19,242 bases of DNA, taken from contig CAZYEJ010000045.1 in the NCBI GenBank assembly GCA_964646435.1, forward strand, positions 1 to 19,242, written 5' to 3'. Shown here piece after piece: positions 1 to 9,055 of the stretch. Numbering within the stretch: the stretch's first letter is position 1; each line of letters opens with the position of its first letter. Under the pieces are notes generated by a model. That model saw only the letters and a program-made list of their open reading frames with translations, was not told the origin of the DNA and searched no databases. The stretch comes from UBA3076 sp964646435 (lineage in GTDB: Bacteria; Desulfobacterota; Dissulfuribacteria; Dissulfuribacterales; UBA3076). A program made the position numbers and the translations under genes.

Positions 1-75
1 GCTATTAGCTATTAGGTAAAAACTTTGTATAAAAACAAACTGTTAAGCTAAAATCTAACGGCTAATAGCTAATCG
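1..75. repeat. heptameric short tandem repeat, inverted pair
   Basis: Two copies of GCTATTA stand head to tail at 1-14. On the right, CTAA recurs at 48, 55, 62 and 69, giving four 7-bp units (CTAAAAT, CTAACGG, CTAATAG, CTAATCG). The arms are inverted copies: ATTAGCTATTAG at 4-15 is matched exactly by its complement at 62-73, so a long hairpin could form. The last unit contains the TAG stop codon of the response regulator gene on the minus strand (69-71). The element may continue beyond the window edge. Confidence 0.8.
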
Positions 76-1553
76 AGCAGGTCAACAGATATATCCTCAG
101 TCTTTACGACCTTTTTGGCACCGCGATAATTCTTAGGGTCCAGGTCGTATTTCTGAAAAAGTTTGTAAAAATCCGCCCTATAGTAACCCGCAGACTTGGC
201 AGCTTTGCTGACATTCCCTTTTGTAATTCTGAAAAGATCTTCCAGATATTTCTTGATGAATTCGTCTTTGGCCTCTCTTAGCGGAACTTTTTTTTGTGAC
301 AGCCAACTACCGGCTAGGGACGTATTTGCAAACATTGCGCTGGTTATGGTGTTTCCAGTAGAAATTGCAACAAGATATTCAACTACGTTTTTCAACTCAC
401 GGACATTCCCCGGCCAGCTATATGTTCGAAAACCTTCAATAACATCCCCCTCGATTCTCTTTATATCTTTACCCATTTTGGTTTCATATTTCTTAAAAAA
501 ATGTTGCATTAACAGGAGAATATCTTCTCGCCTTTCCCTCAAAGGAGGAATATCGATTGGAACTACATGAATTCTGTAATACAGATCCTTTCTGAAACGA
601 CCTTCTTTAACCAGTTTACCGAGGTCTCTCTGGGTTGCCACTATCAGTCTTACATATACCTTGTGCACATGGTCGTTCCCCAGGGGTTTTATTTCTCCCG
701 TCTCTATGACCCTCAGTAGTTTGGCCTGCATGGCCTTGCTCATTTCCCCCACTTCATCCAGAAACAGCGTGCCCTTATGGGCCTGTCTGAAAAAGCCTAT
801 CTTACTGCTTACAGCACCTGTATAGGCTCCCTTTACATGGCCAAAAAACTCGTCTTCCAGTAATGTTTCCGGGATGGCTGCACAATTAACAGCCACAAAA
901 GGTCCTTTGCTTCTTGGGCTGTGGTAGTGTATGGCATTAGCCACCAATTCCTTTCCGGTTCCTGATTCACCGTAGATAGTTATGGTGCTTTCAACAGGGG
1001 CAACCTGGACTATCTGCCTGAATACGGCCTTTATCTGAGGGCTGATGCCAATCATGTCCGCAAACTGGAATTGCTCTCCCACTATACGTTCAAGGTTAGC
1101 CACTTTTTTCAACAATTCTCTCTTCTCAATGGCCTTTTCTATCTTCAAGGCCAGATCCTCATGATTTATAGGCTTTTCGACATAGGAGAAGGCCCCGGCC
1201 TTTACAGCCTCAACCGCCTTCTCTATAGTGCCATAGGCGGTGAAAATAATGGTCTGAAGATCAGGATCAATTTCCAAACACTTTTCCATGAGCTCTTGCC
1301 CGCTCATGTCGCTCATCCTTTGGTCAGACAAAAGAAGGTCAATCTTTTCCTCCTGATCCTTGAATATCTTAAGGGCATCTATAGGATTTGAGGCTGTGAT
1401 CACATTCTCATAACCAAAGAGCTTGAGGCGCATCTTTGTCGTTACGAGTATATCCTTATCATCATCTACGAAAAGGATTCGTGCCCTTGAAGGAGTGTTT
1501 TTATCCGCTGGTCTAATATTGGAGGTATTGGTCATTTCCTTTTCTATTTTCAT
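69..1553 (-). CDS. sigma-54-dependent response regulator, GlrR/NtrC-like
   Basis: This is an activator of sigma-54 promoters, 494 residues, with three domains. The receiver (about 24-145) has the acidic cluster D30-D32, phosphoacceptor D77, T105 and K127. The AAA+ domain (about 165-400) has Walker A GESGTGKE at 195-202, the sigma-54-contacting loop GAYTGA at 242-247 (Y replaces the usual F) and Walker B with D266-E267. A Fis-type helix-turn-helix lies at about 437-475. The first ATG has AGGAA 4-5 nt upstream; the second Met (codon 7, 1535) also follows AAAGGA and could be the real start. The gene is divergent from the kinase at 1598 with only 44 bp between them, so the two are probably partners. 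Its stop lies inside a heptameric repeat. Family is certain; GlrR orthology is inferred from the neighbours. Confidence 0.95.
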   Translation of the reverse strand: MKIEKEMTNTSNIRPADKNTPSRARILFVDDDKDILVTTKMRLKLFGYENVITASNPIDALKIFKDQEEKIDLLLSDQRMSDMSGQELMEKCLEIDPDLQTIIFTAYGTIEKAVEAVKAGAFSYVEKPINHEDLALKIEKAIEKRELLKKVANLERIVGEQFQFADMIGISPQIKAVFRQIVQVAPVESTITIYGESGTGKELVANAIHYHSPRSKGPFVAVNCAAIPETLLEDEFFGHVKGAYTGAVSSKIGFFRQAHKGTLFLDEVGEMSKAMQAKLLRVIETGEIKPLGNDHVHKVYVRLIVATQRDLGKLVKEGRFRKDLYYRIHVVPIDIPPLRERREDILLLMQHFFKKYETKMGKDIKRIEGDVIEGFRTYSWPGNVRELKNVVEYLVAISTGNTITSAMFANTSLAGSWLSQKKVPLREAKDEFIKKYLEDLFRITKGNVSKAAKSAGYYRADFYKLFQKYDLDPKNYRGAKKVVKTEDISVDLLD

Positions 1554-1559
1554 TTCCTG

Positions 1560-1589
1560 TTGAAAAAAATATTTAAGTTGTGCTAAAAT
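1560..1589 (+). promoter_or_regulatory. candidate sigma-70 promoter for the histidine kinase
   Basis: TTGAAA at 1560-1565 and TAAAAT at 1584-1589 are separated by 18 nt, and TGC directly before the -10 makes an extended -10. The ATG lies only 8 nt after the -10 box, so transcription would begin within a few bases of the start codon. No Shine-Dalgarno sequence is visible. It occupies most of the 44-bp divergent spacer. Confidence 0.45.
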
Positions 1590-1597
1590 TCTGAGTA

Positions 1598-3109
1598 ATG
1601 GAATTATTAAAAAACGGCCTAAGCCTTTTTAACAAACTTTTTATTGGTTACCTGATACTTTCGGTTATTATGATAGTGCCTTGCGTAGTATCAATCTACA
1701 GCCTATCAGATTTGGAACGTTTTGCGACGAGCGTAGCCAAGCACGACGTAGAACTATCTAAAACCATAGAACAACTTAAAGCAATATCACCTTCAATGGA
1801 AGCTGAAGGCCGTCGTCTCGTAACTCTATATAAAGAGGACGCCTACCAATCTCTTATGTCTCTGATCCAGGACTTTAAGGACAATTTGATCAGTGTACAG
1901 AGAGACGGTCCAAAAAAAATTATCCCTATTGTCAATGATATTGAGCTTAATCTGGATGAACTCGAAAAACTTGCAGGTATTGCCAATGCAAGCTTACCCA
2001 AAAGTAGCCCGCCCGAGATCACACCTATTGAGGCCCAGCGAGAAGAGGAAGTCAAGACCCTGATCTCCGGCATAAGGGCAGGGCTGTATGAGTTGGAAAA
2101 AGGCATACAGCAGGCAATCAGTCTCAGATCTTCCACCATTTCGTCCCGTAGCTTGCAGGCAATGGAAATAACTATATTGGTACTGGCCGGAGCCATTGTC
2201 TGCGTCGTCGTTTTTACCCCATTATTTCTGTATAGATACATAAAAAGACCAATCGATTACCTTCGTCAAGGCACTGAAATCGTTGGTGAGGGCCATTTTG
2301 ATCAGCCAATTACTATAAAGTCACGTGACGAACTGGGAAAGCTTGCCGAAGCATTTAATAATATGGCAAAAAGGCTCAAAGAATTGGACAGGCTAAAGTC
2401 TGATTTCATAGGAATAGCAAGCCACGAATTAAAGACTCCCCTGACTTCCATGATGGAAGCCTCCAAACTCCTTTCTGAGCCCCGAATAGGTAGCCTCAAC
2501 GAAGAGCAGCAGAACTTGGTAACTATATTAAATAGAAACATGAACCGATTTCACGGCCTGATAAATGATCTTCTGCATCTTTCCAAGCTCAAGGCAAGGC
2601 TTAAAGTTATTAGAAAACGCCCTCTGGACATCACAAAGATCTTTTCGGATATCATCCAGACCTTAGAACCCGTGGCCCGGAGGAAAAATCTTGACATAGA
2701 GCTTGTACCTGTATCAGGGCTAAAAAAAAATATACCTGTTGATGAAGAACGACTAATTGGCGCATTTATGAATATTCTGCACAATGCCATGAAGTTTAGT
2801 CCTGAAAATGAAAAAATTAAGATCATTTTAGATCATAGCGATAATGATGGTAACGACTGGTTAAAAATTGGTATTGTTGACGCCGGACCCGGAGTAGAAA
2901 AATTTGAAGCAGAAAAAATATTCGATAGATTCTATCAGATTCAAAATATTCGGAAAGAAGACGGGTCCGGACTCGGTCTGGCGATTGCCAGAGAAATTAT
3001 CCTGGCCCATGGAGGTAAAATTTGGGTAGAAAGTCCACCACCGGAAGATGTCGCAGTTTCACCAGGAAAAGGAGCTGTTTTCTGGTCTATTTTGCCATAT
3101 TCTTCCTGA
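1598..3109 (+). CDS. membrane sensor histidine kinase, GlrK-like
   Basis: A 503-residue sensor kinase of the inner membrane. Membrane segments at about 12-35 and 189-215 enclose a helical, mostly polar periplasmic region of about 150 residues. A HAMP domain follows (about 212-265), then the DHp domain with SHELKTPLTSM (phosphoacceptor H276), and an HATPase domain with N-box around N392-N396, DAGPGV at 428-433 and GSGLGLAIA at 456-464. The stretch after the H-box (EASKLL, then IGSLNEEQQ) recalls the same region of E. coli GlrK as I remember it. No ribosome-binding site is evident before the ATG. The 3' end overlaps a lipoprotein gene by 88 bp, and the likely partner regulator is divergent. The HK assignment is firm; the GlrK subfamily is likely but not proved. 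Confidence 0.93.
   Translation: MELLKNGLSLFNKLFIGYLILSVIMIVPCVVSIYSLSDLERFATSVAKHDVELSKTIEQLKAISPSMEAEGRRLVTLYKEDAYQSLMSLIQDFKDNLISVQRDGPKKIIPIVNDIELNLDELEKLAGIANASLPKSSPPEITPIEAQREEEVKTLISGIRAGLYELEKGIQQAISLRSSTISSRSLQAMEITILVLAGAIVCVVVFTPLFLYRYIKRPIDYLRQGTEIVGEGHFDQPITIKSRDELGKLAEAFNNMAKRLKELDRLKSDFIGIASHELKTPLTSMMEASKLLSEPRIGSLNEEQQNLVTILNRNMNRFHGLINDLLHLSKLKARLKVIRKRPLDITKIFSDIIQTLEPVARRKNLDIELVPVSGLKKNIPVDEERLIGAFMNILHNAMKFSPENEKIKIILDHSDNDGNDWLKIGIVDAGPGVEKFEAEKIFDRFYQIQNIRKEDGSGLGLAIAREIILAHGGKIWVESPPPEDVAVSPGKGAVFWSILPYSS
3011..3024 (+). promoter_or_regulatory. internal ribosome-binding site and TTG start for the lipoprotein
   Basis: GGAGG at 3011-3015 lies 6 nt before a TTG at 3022, inside the kinase reading frame. 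It is the only good start that gives the lipoprotein a complete signal peptide, because no ATG or GTG lies between here and the lipobox. Confidence 0.65.
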
Positions 3110-3537
3110 CATTGCTCGTTGGGTGTTCAATAGTATTTCATAATACCCAATGGGAACTGGCTAATTTACACCTGAGAGACGGCCAGATCGATAAGGCCGT
3201 TGCCGGCCTGAAGCCATTGCTCAATGACCCTGATTATGCATGCAGGGCGGCGTTTTATCTATTTGCCTTTGATGGGGCCAAGGATGAATACATCAGGATC
3301 ATGCGCTCTGAAGACTGTAAGTACGAAATGCCCGGAGAAGCAAAGTTACTGGAAGAATTTCTATCCACTGAAGAAAAATTCCTTCAATTGAAATCAGAGT
3401 ATAAAAAGCAGCAATCCAGTGTTAATAACCTGCGGGAAGAGACACAAAATCTGGAAAAGGAGCTGAGCCGCCTCCGCTTCGAGCTACAAAAGATGGAAGA
3501 AATCCGGCGTGAAACTGAGAAATGGCGAGTTCAGTAA
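3022..3537 (+). CDS. QseG-like coiled-coil lipoprotein
   Basis: A 171-residue predicted lipoprotein. The N-terminus is basic (several Arg/Lys in residues 3-18), followed by a hydrophobic stretch and lipobox LLVGC with the lipidated Cys at 35. The +2 residue is Ser, so outer-membrane sorting is expected. A short helical region with a Cys pair (about 70-95) is followed by a long coiled coil (about 110-168) ending in LRFELQKMEEIRRE. Position directly after a GlrK-like kinase, size and C-terminal coiled coil match E. coli QseG (YfhG), which sits between glrK and glrR and interacts with the kinase system. It starts 88 bp inside the kinase gene with a TTG codon behind GGAGG, implying translational coupling. 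Lipoprotein call is firm; the QseG equivalence is inferred. Confidence 0.8.
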   Translation: MGRKSTTGRCRSFTRKRSCFLVYFAIFFLTLLVGCSIVFHNTQWELANLHLRDGQIDKAVAGLKPLLNDPDYACRAAFYLFAFDGAKDEYIRIMRSEDCKYEMPGEAKLLEEFLSTEEKFLQLKSEYKKQQSSVNNLREETQNLEKELSRLRFELQKMEEIRRETEKWRVQ

Positions 3538-3687
3538 ATTTATGCCATCAGCAGTACCTTCACAACTCATAGTCACTGGACTCATTTCAGAACACATCCA
3601 CAAGGTATGCACGATTTTGATCAGGAACTGATGATGTGGCTATGGCCAGATACGCAGATGATAGCGCGTTTTTTTCAAATGTTTCCC

Positions 3688-3716
3688 TTGACAGGGTATT
3701 TTCTTGTTGCTATGTA
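3688..3716 (+). promoter_or_regulatory. candidate sigma-70 promoter for the porin
   Basis: A perfect TTGACA at 3688-3693 is followed 17 nt later by TATGTA at 3711-3716 (weak -10). This predicts a 5' leader of about 80 nt before the ATG at 3802, which has AGGGGA at 3791-3796. I looked for a sigma-54 GG-N10-GC site in 3538-3801 and saw none. The rest of this 264-bp gap holds nothing I recognise. Confidence 0.45.
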
Positions 3717-3801
3717 AACACATTAATGCATTTTGTGATACAGACTGAAGAGTAATCAATCTATACGTAAATCAAAATAATCTTTAGGGAAGGGGACGAT
3801 T

Positions 3802-5067
3802 ATGTATTTAAAAACTTTGAAAGCTCTGTTGCTGGGCTTGTGCATTGCAGCAGTAGCAGTGGTTTCCTGGGCTCCGAATTCTGCGGCAGCAGGGGGAAAT
3901 TTGGATCAACAGGTACAGGAACTGATCACGCAAAACAGAGCACTCACTGATCGACTCACGGAAGTGGAACAACAGCTCAGGGAAATGAAGGCAGCTCCGG
4001 AGGAGGAGGCAGTGTTCCTAGAACGCGCTGGGGCAACTGGCTTTCTATCCGAACTGGAAAAACGTATCACAATCAATGGGCTACTTGAGTTTGGAGTAGC
4101 ATATCATAGTACTGATATGAACGATGGTGACTATAAACAGGATAGTGATTTGTCGATGACTACTGTTCAACTCGGCATTGCAGCAGAGATCAATGACTGG
4201 GTAAACGCGGAAATGGTTCTGCTTTACGAAGATCCGTCTGGAGCAATAGAAGCTTATGATGACATTAGAGGGGAGACAGACTTTGATGTAGATGAGGCAT
4301 TTATCACCATAGCAAATCCGGACGTAACACCTGCTTTTCTGAAGGCTGGTAAAATGTATGTGCCTTTTGGCGCGCTCTTGACGCATTTTCCGGATGACCC
4401 TGGCATTGATTCACCCCTTACCCTGCTCCTGGGCGAGACAAATGAAAAGGCCCTGTTGATCGGAGCTGAATTGGAAGGTTTCACGGTTTCAGCCTATGCT
4501 TTCAGCGGTGACGTAGATGAAAGAGGTGACAGTGACAACTATATTGAGACTTACGGTTTCGATGCCAACTATGCCTTTGAGGATGAATGCCAGGATCTAG
4601 ATTTGCTAGTCGGGGGTTCTTATATATCCAACATAGCTGACTCTGACTGGTCAGAGGAAGTGCTGGACCACTACGACCTCGAAATTGATGATTACGCGGG
4701 TGGCGCTGCTGCCTATTTGCATGTTGGCTATCAGGGTTTCTTCGTTGATGGGGAATACATGGCGGCTGTTGGTCATATAGATCTGGAGGGATATGGCGAT
4801 AAAGGTAAGCCAACAGTCTGGAACATTGAGGCTGGATACAACTACAACTGGTGGCGGAATCTCGAAATCGCCTTTCAGTATGCAGGATCCGACGATTGCG
4901 GATTTTTAAGATTACCAAGAAGTCGTTACGGGATCAACTTCAACCAGGAGGTCTTTGACAACACGGTCGTGTCAGTGGGCTACCTCTATGATGAGTATGA
5001 AGCAGATGATGGTCTTGATCGTAACACACGAGATCTGGTCTTCGGTCAATTAGCCATCGAATTCTAA
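3802..5067 (+). CDS. LbtU-like outer-membrane porin
   Basis: A 421-residue outer-membrane beta-barrel. The signal peptide (1-30) ends NSAAA before GGN. A coiled coil follows (about 33-64: repeated Leu/Val heptads in QQVQELITQNRALTDRL), then a barrel from about 88 made of alternating amphipathic strands, and a C-terminal Phe (IEF) typical of Bam-dependent barrels. The pattern (LEKRITINGLLEFG, then acidic loops rich in D and E) resembles the LbtU family, named for a Legionella siderophore porin; the substrate here is unknown. The strongly acidic loops could suit cationic or metal-bound ligands, which is only an inference. The gene has its own promoter, a good ribosome-binding site and a terminator, so it is probably monocistronic. 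Porin: firm. LbtU family: likely. Confidence 0.88.
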   Translation: MYLKTLKALLLGLCIAAVAVVSWAPNSAAAGGNLDQQVQELITQNRALTDRLTEVEQQLREMKAAPEEEAVFLERAGATGFLSELEKRITINGLLEFGVAYHSTDMNDGDYKQDSDLSMTTVQLGIAAEINDWVNAEMVLLYEDPSGAIEAYDDIRGETDFDVDEAFITIANPDVTPAFLKAGKMYVPFGALLTHFPDDPGIDSPLTLLLGETNEKALLIGAELEGFTVSAYAFSGDVDERGDSDNYIETYGFDANYAFEDECQDLDLLVGGSYISNIADSDWSEEVLDHYDLEIDDYAGGAAAYLHVGYQGFFVDGEYMAAVGHIDLEGYGDKGKPTVWNIEAGYNYNWWRNLEIAFQYAGSDDCGFLRLPRSRYGINFNQEVFDNTVVSVGYLYDEYEADDGLDRNTRDLVFGQLAIEF

Positions 5068-5106
5068 AGATATATATTTACTCCTAAATAATTTCACTCA
5101 GCAGAT

Positions 5107-5143
5107 AAGGCGCTGGTTCATATTTTGGCCAGCGCTTTTTTTT
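5107..5143 (+). terminator. rho-independent terminator after the porin
   Basis: GCGCTGG (5110-5116) pairs with CCAGCGC (5129-5135), extended by one G-T and two A-T pairs, with a 12-nt loop and an uninterrupted run of eight T (5136-5143). It begins about 40 nt after the porin stop codon. Confidence 0.9.
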
Positions 5144-5252
5144 GTGTTTGCGATGGAGATGCGACTGAAGCAATCTTCTGGAATACAGGGATTGTGAGGC
5201 AGTGATTTTATCAAAGGAGACCTACCTGGATGGGCTATCAATTGTTTTGAAA

Positions 5253-5427
5253 GATGAACGTCGAACATCGAACGTCCAACGTCGAATGGAAAACGAATAT
5301 CCAATAATGAGTTTTAACCATCACTGGGTCTCCCTAAGTTCCTTTAATAAGATACGAAGCTTATGGATAAAGTCCTTTTTCCCCCATTCAATATTCGATG
5401 TTGGACGTTCGATGTTCGATGTTCATT
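5253..5427. repeat. inverted pair of AACRTCG heptad arrays
   Basis: Left array: AACGTCG, AACATCG, AACGTCC, AACGTCG at 5257-5284, exactly 7 bp apart. Right array, read on the other strand: AACATCG, AACATCG, AACGTCC, AACATCG at 5423-5396. The odd unit AACGTCC is third in both, so they are inverted copies of one 31-34 bp sequence differing at two sites. About 110 bp of sequence without recognisable function lies between. The rest of the gap 5144-5457 has no gene I can support. It is not a CRISPR array: units are 7 bp with no spacers. Confidence 0.85.
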
Positions 5428-5457
5428 AGTCTATCCAGTGCAAAAATAACTTAGAAC

Positions 5458-6193
5458 TTATGAATTAACCATTACGGTCCTTGCCACAGTGAACACATGA
5501 ACCTCTTTTGCTCCTGCCTTTTTTAGAACCTTGGCACAGGCCCTGACAGTAGCCCCGGTTGTATAGACATCATCAAGAAGGAGTATTGTTTCCACACCTT
5601 CAGGCAGAGGGCTTGCGGTCTCAAAGGCATTTTTCACATTTCTGAGTCTTTCCTTCATTGAAAGCTCCGTCTGGGGTTTAGTATTCAATGTCCTGGAGAG
5701 GACATCTATTCCCAGCGGAATATGAGGAAAAATCATCCCGGCAAACCGGAGGGACTGGTTAAAGCCCCTTTTTCTCAGACGTTTCGAGTGTAATGGCACA
5801 GGAATTACCATGTCTGGCTTCACGTAATCCAACAACACATGCTCCATGGCCAGGGAAGCAAGGGCCCTTAGAGCATATCCGTCATCATTATATTTAATCC
5901 TGTGAATAAGGGTTCTGACAGACCCATGGTACTGAAATGCAGAACGGGCAGTATTAAAGGATGGAGGGTCCTTTATGCACCGGCCACATGTGTGGCCGGT
6001 ACCTTGCGGACCGTGAAACGGCTGGCCGCAGACAGTACAGACCGGAGGTTCTATGGGCCTTATTGACTCAAGACAGTCGTGACATAGACGGTCTCCTTCC
6101 TGAACAAAAGGCCTGGCTTGGCAGGCTGCACAACATGGGGGGAAAAGGATATCCCTTATTATTAAGAAAAGCTTAGCAGGGGACCATTGCAAT

Positions 6194-6222
<29 letters not shown>
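5458..6222 (-). CDS. ComF family phosphoribosyltransferase-like protein
   Basis: A 254-residue protein of the ComF/GntX family. The N-terminal zinc-ribbon part has four CxxC pairs (C31/C34, C47/C50, C62/C65, C79/C82). A type I phosphoribosyltransferase domain follows, with RKRGFNQS at 150-157 and the PRPP loop LLLDDVYTTGATV at 214-226. ComF proteins are linked to DNA uptake in competent bacteria, but the family is widespread in non-competent species and its reaction is not settled. The start is uncertain: TTG at 6222 overlaps the end of the isocitrate dehydrogenase gene, and TTG codons at 6210, 6207 and 6192 are alternatives; none has a clear ribosome-binding site, so translational coupling to the upstream gene is likely. 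No terminator hairpin was found before the repeat at 5427. Confidence 0.9.
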
Positions 6223-7417
<1,195 letters not shown>

Positions 7418-7439
7418 AGGAAGTTCTCCTTTCGTTCAT

Positions 7440-7463
7440 ATTGTACAACACTACAACAAGTGT
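7440..7463 (-). promoter_or_regulatory. candidate icd -10 element and adjacent inverted repeat
   Basis: On the minus strand TACAAT (7445-7440) is a near-consensus -10 for icd; no good -35 was found. Next to it ACACT (7448-7452) and AGTGT (7459-7463) form a 5-6-5 inverted repeat that could be an operator between the divergent icd and gmhA genes. Both are weak predictions. Confidence 0.3.
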
Positions 7464-7469
7464 AAAATG

Positions 7470-7499
7470 TTGACAATCATGGATTCCGGTATTTATTTA
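7470..7499 (+). promoter_or_regulatory. candidate promoter of the gmhA-hem operon
   Basis: A perfect TTGACA at 7470-7475 is followed 18 nt later by TATTTA at 7494-7499 (weak). The predicted start site falls at or within a few bases of the gmhA ATG (7505), which has no usable Shine-Dalgarno sequence (only GGA one base away). A leaderless transcript would fit. Confidence 0.4.
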
Positions 7500-7504
7500 T
7501 TGGA

Positions 7505-8086
7505 ATGAATTACAATGTCTTTTTTGAAAATGCCCTTAAAGACGCAACAACTGCCTACAGGGAAAGCCTTGAGTCCTGCGGCCAAAAGCTCATTGAGCTT
7601 TCGCAATGGACCTGCAGGGCCTTTGATAACAACGGCAAGATTATCCTCTTCGGAAACGGGGGAAGTGCTGCTGATGCCCAACATATAGCAGCAGAGTTTG
7701 TAAACCGTTTCCGCCTGGAGAGGAAACCACTTCCTGCCATCGCCCTTACTACAGATACCTCTATCCTCACTGCGATATCAAACGACTACGACTTTAGCCA
7801 GGTATTCTCCAAACAGGTTCAGGCCCTTGCCGGACCGGATGATGTAGTCCTTGGAATCAGCACCAGCGGGAATTCACCTAATGTGTTAAAAGCCCTCTCC
7901 GTTGCCAGGGGAATAGGGGCAAAGACCGTGGGTATTACCGGGGGAAATGGCGGAAAGATGGATCAGTGTTCTGATTTAGTCATATGTGCGGCGTCTTCTG
8001 ATACCCCTCGGATTCAGGAAGTCAGCATTTTTTTTGGGCACCTGTTATGCGATCTTGTGGAACGGCAAATTTTTGGTTCGGTATAA
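7505..8086 (+). CDS. gmhA: sedoheptulose-7-phosphate isomerase
   Basis: A 193-residue SIS-domain enzyme converting D-sedoheptulose 7-phosphate to D-glycero-D-manno-heptose 7-phosphate, the first step toward ADP-heptose for the LPS inner core. Length and active-site spacing match E. coli GmhA: H60, E64, Q171 and H179 each sit one position before the known residues H61, E65, Q172 and H180. The phosphate-binding segments GNGGSAADAQH (50-60) and STSGNSPN are intact. It is first in a tight five-gene plus-strand operon; no other heptose gene is in the window. The upstream in-frame stop at 7463 leaves ATG 7505 as the only sensible start. Confidence 0.93.
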   Translation: MNYNVFFENALKDATTAYRESLESCGQKLIELSQWTCRAFDNNGKIILFGNGGSAADAQHIAAEFVNRFRLERKPLPAIALTTDTSILTAISNDYDFSQVFSKQVQALAGPDDVVLGISTSGNSPNVLKALSVARGIGAKTVGITGGNGGKMDQCSDLVICAASSDTPRIQEVSIFFGHLLCDLVERQIFGSV

Positions 8087-8092
8087 TTAGAC

Positions 8093-9055
8093 ATGAGCTA
8101 TCCTGAACCCATAGATCTTTCCGGTCTCAAGACCTATTCACTCTATGATCGTCCCAGTAAGGTTACGGTCTCTGACTTTGCACGACCGGTCTCTTCCGGC
8201 CTCAAGTTAAAGGATTTCTTGGAGCTACTCCCCAACCAGTTGGCTGCAAAGGATTTTAAGGCCGTGGTCCGAGCGGTTTGCACCGCGGTCTGTAATGGAC
8301 GTATGGTCTTGCTCGCCATGGGTGCACATGTAATTAAGGTAGGGCTGAATCCCATACTGATAGAACTCATGAAGCGCGGGATTCTTTCAGGAATTGCATT
8401 GAATGGGGCGGGAATTATTCATGACTCGGAGATAGCCATGGCCGGCAAGACTTCTGAGGACGTGGCGTCAGGTCTTGGTGAAGGGCAATTCGGGGCAGCC
8501 AGGGAAACAGGTGAGTTTCTTAATCAGGCCATATGCAAAGCTGCCGAAAATGGTAAGGGCCTTGGTGAAACCGTGGGAAATGCCCTGCTTGAAGCAAGAT
8601 TCCCATACAACGGCCAGAGCCTTTTAGCCAGTGCGGCCGAATTGGGAATACCTGTGACTGTTCATGTCGCAATAGGTACTGACATCATTCATATCCATCC
8701 GAGTGTCGATGGTGCCGCTACAGGCAAGGCATCTCACTATGACTTCAGGCTTTTTTGCAGCCTTGTGGCCAAGCTTGATCAAGGGGTGTTACTCCATGTG
8801 GGTTCTGCTGTGCTCTTGCCGGAAGTTTTTCTCAAGGCATTGACACTCGTCCGTAACCTGGGTTGTCCTGTAAAAAAATTTACTACTGCCAATTTCGATT
8901 TTATCCGTCACTACAGGCCATTGACCAATGTGGTCCACAGACCTAACTTAGAAGGCGGCCAAGGGTTCAACATCATAGGCCATCACGAGATTATGCTTCC
9001 TTTGCTGGCCGCAAGTATCCTGGATAGCCTGGAAGAAAAAAGAGAAAATTTATAA
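8093..9055 (+). CDS. deoxyhypusine-synthase-like protein of unknown function
   Basis: A 320-residue soluble protein. The motifs NGAGIIHD (104-111), the segment following it (EIAMAGKTSEDV) and HVAIGTDIIHIHP (191-203), in a Rossmann-like alpha/beta pattern, suggest the deoxyhypusine synthase superfamily, NAD-binding enzymes that transfer an aminobutyl group from spermidine. Aligned by eye with the human enzyme, the C-terminal part (about 265-315) shows no Lys where the catalytic Lys329 would lie, so deoxyhypusine synthesis is unlikely and bacteria lack its eIF5A substrate anyway. It begins 6 bp after gmhA and its TAA stop overlaps the ATG of the next small gene, so it is part of the operon. I do not assign a reaction. 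Coding status is certain; the family is a recognition from memory. Confidence 0.8.
   Translation: MSYPEPIDLSGLKTYSLYDRPSKVTVSDFARPVSSGLKLKDFLELLPNQLAAKDFKAVVRAVCTAVCNGRMVLLAMGAHVIKVGLNPILIELMKRGILSGIALNGAGIIHDSEIAMAGKTSEDVASGLGEGQFGAARETGEFLNQAICKAAENGKGLGETVGNALLEARFPYNGQSLLASAAELGIPVTVHVAIGTDIIHIHPSVDGAATGKASHYDFRLFCSLVAKLDQGVLLHVGSAVLLPEVFLKALTLVRNLGCPVKKFTTANFDFIRHYRPLTNVVHRPNLEGGQGFNIIGHHEIMLPLLAASILDSLEEKRENL

Noticed and set aside
3542..3631. A 29-codon frame after the lipoprotein gene.
   Set aside because: No ribosome-binding site, no motif and no coupling; the composition looks random.
3538..3801. Sigma-54 promoter for the porin as a target of the adjacent regulator.
   Set aside because: No GG-N10-GC pair with acceptable surrounding bases; a sigma-70-like TTGACA promoter fits better.
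5253..5427. Possible CRISPR array.
   Set aside because: Units are 7 bp, contiguous and in inverted blocks; there are no spacers and no cas genes.
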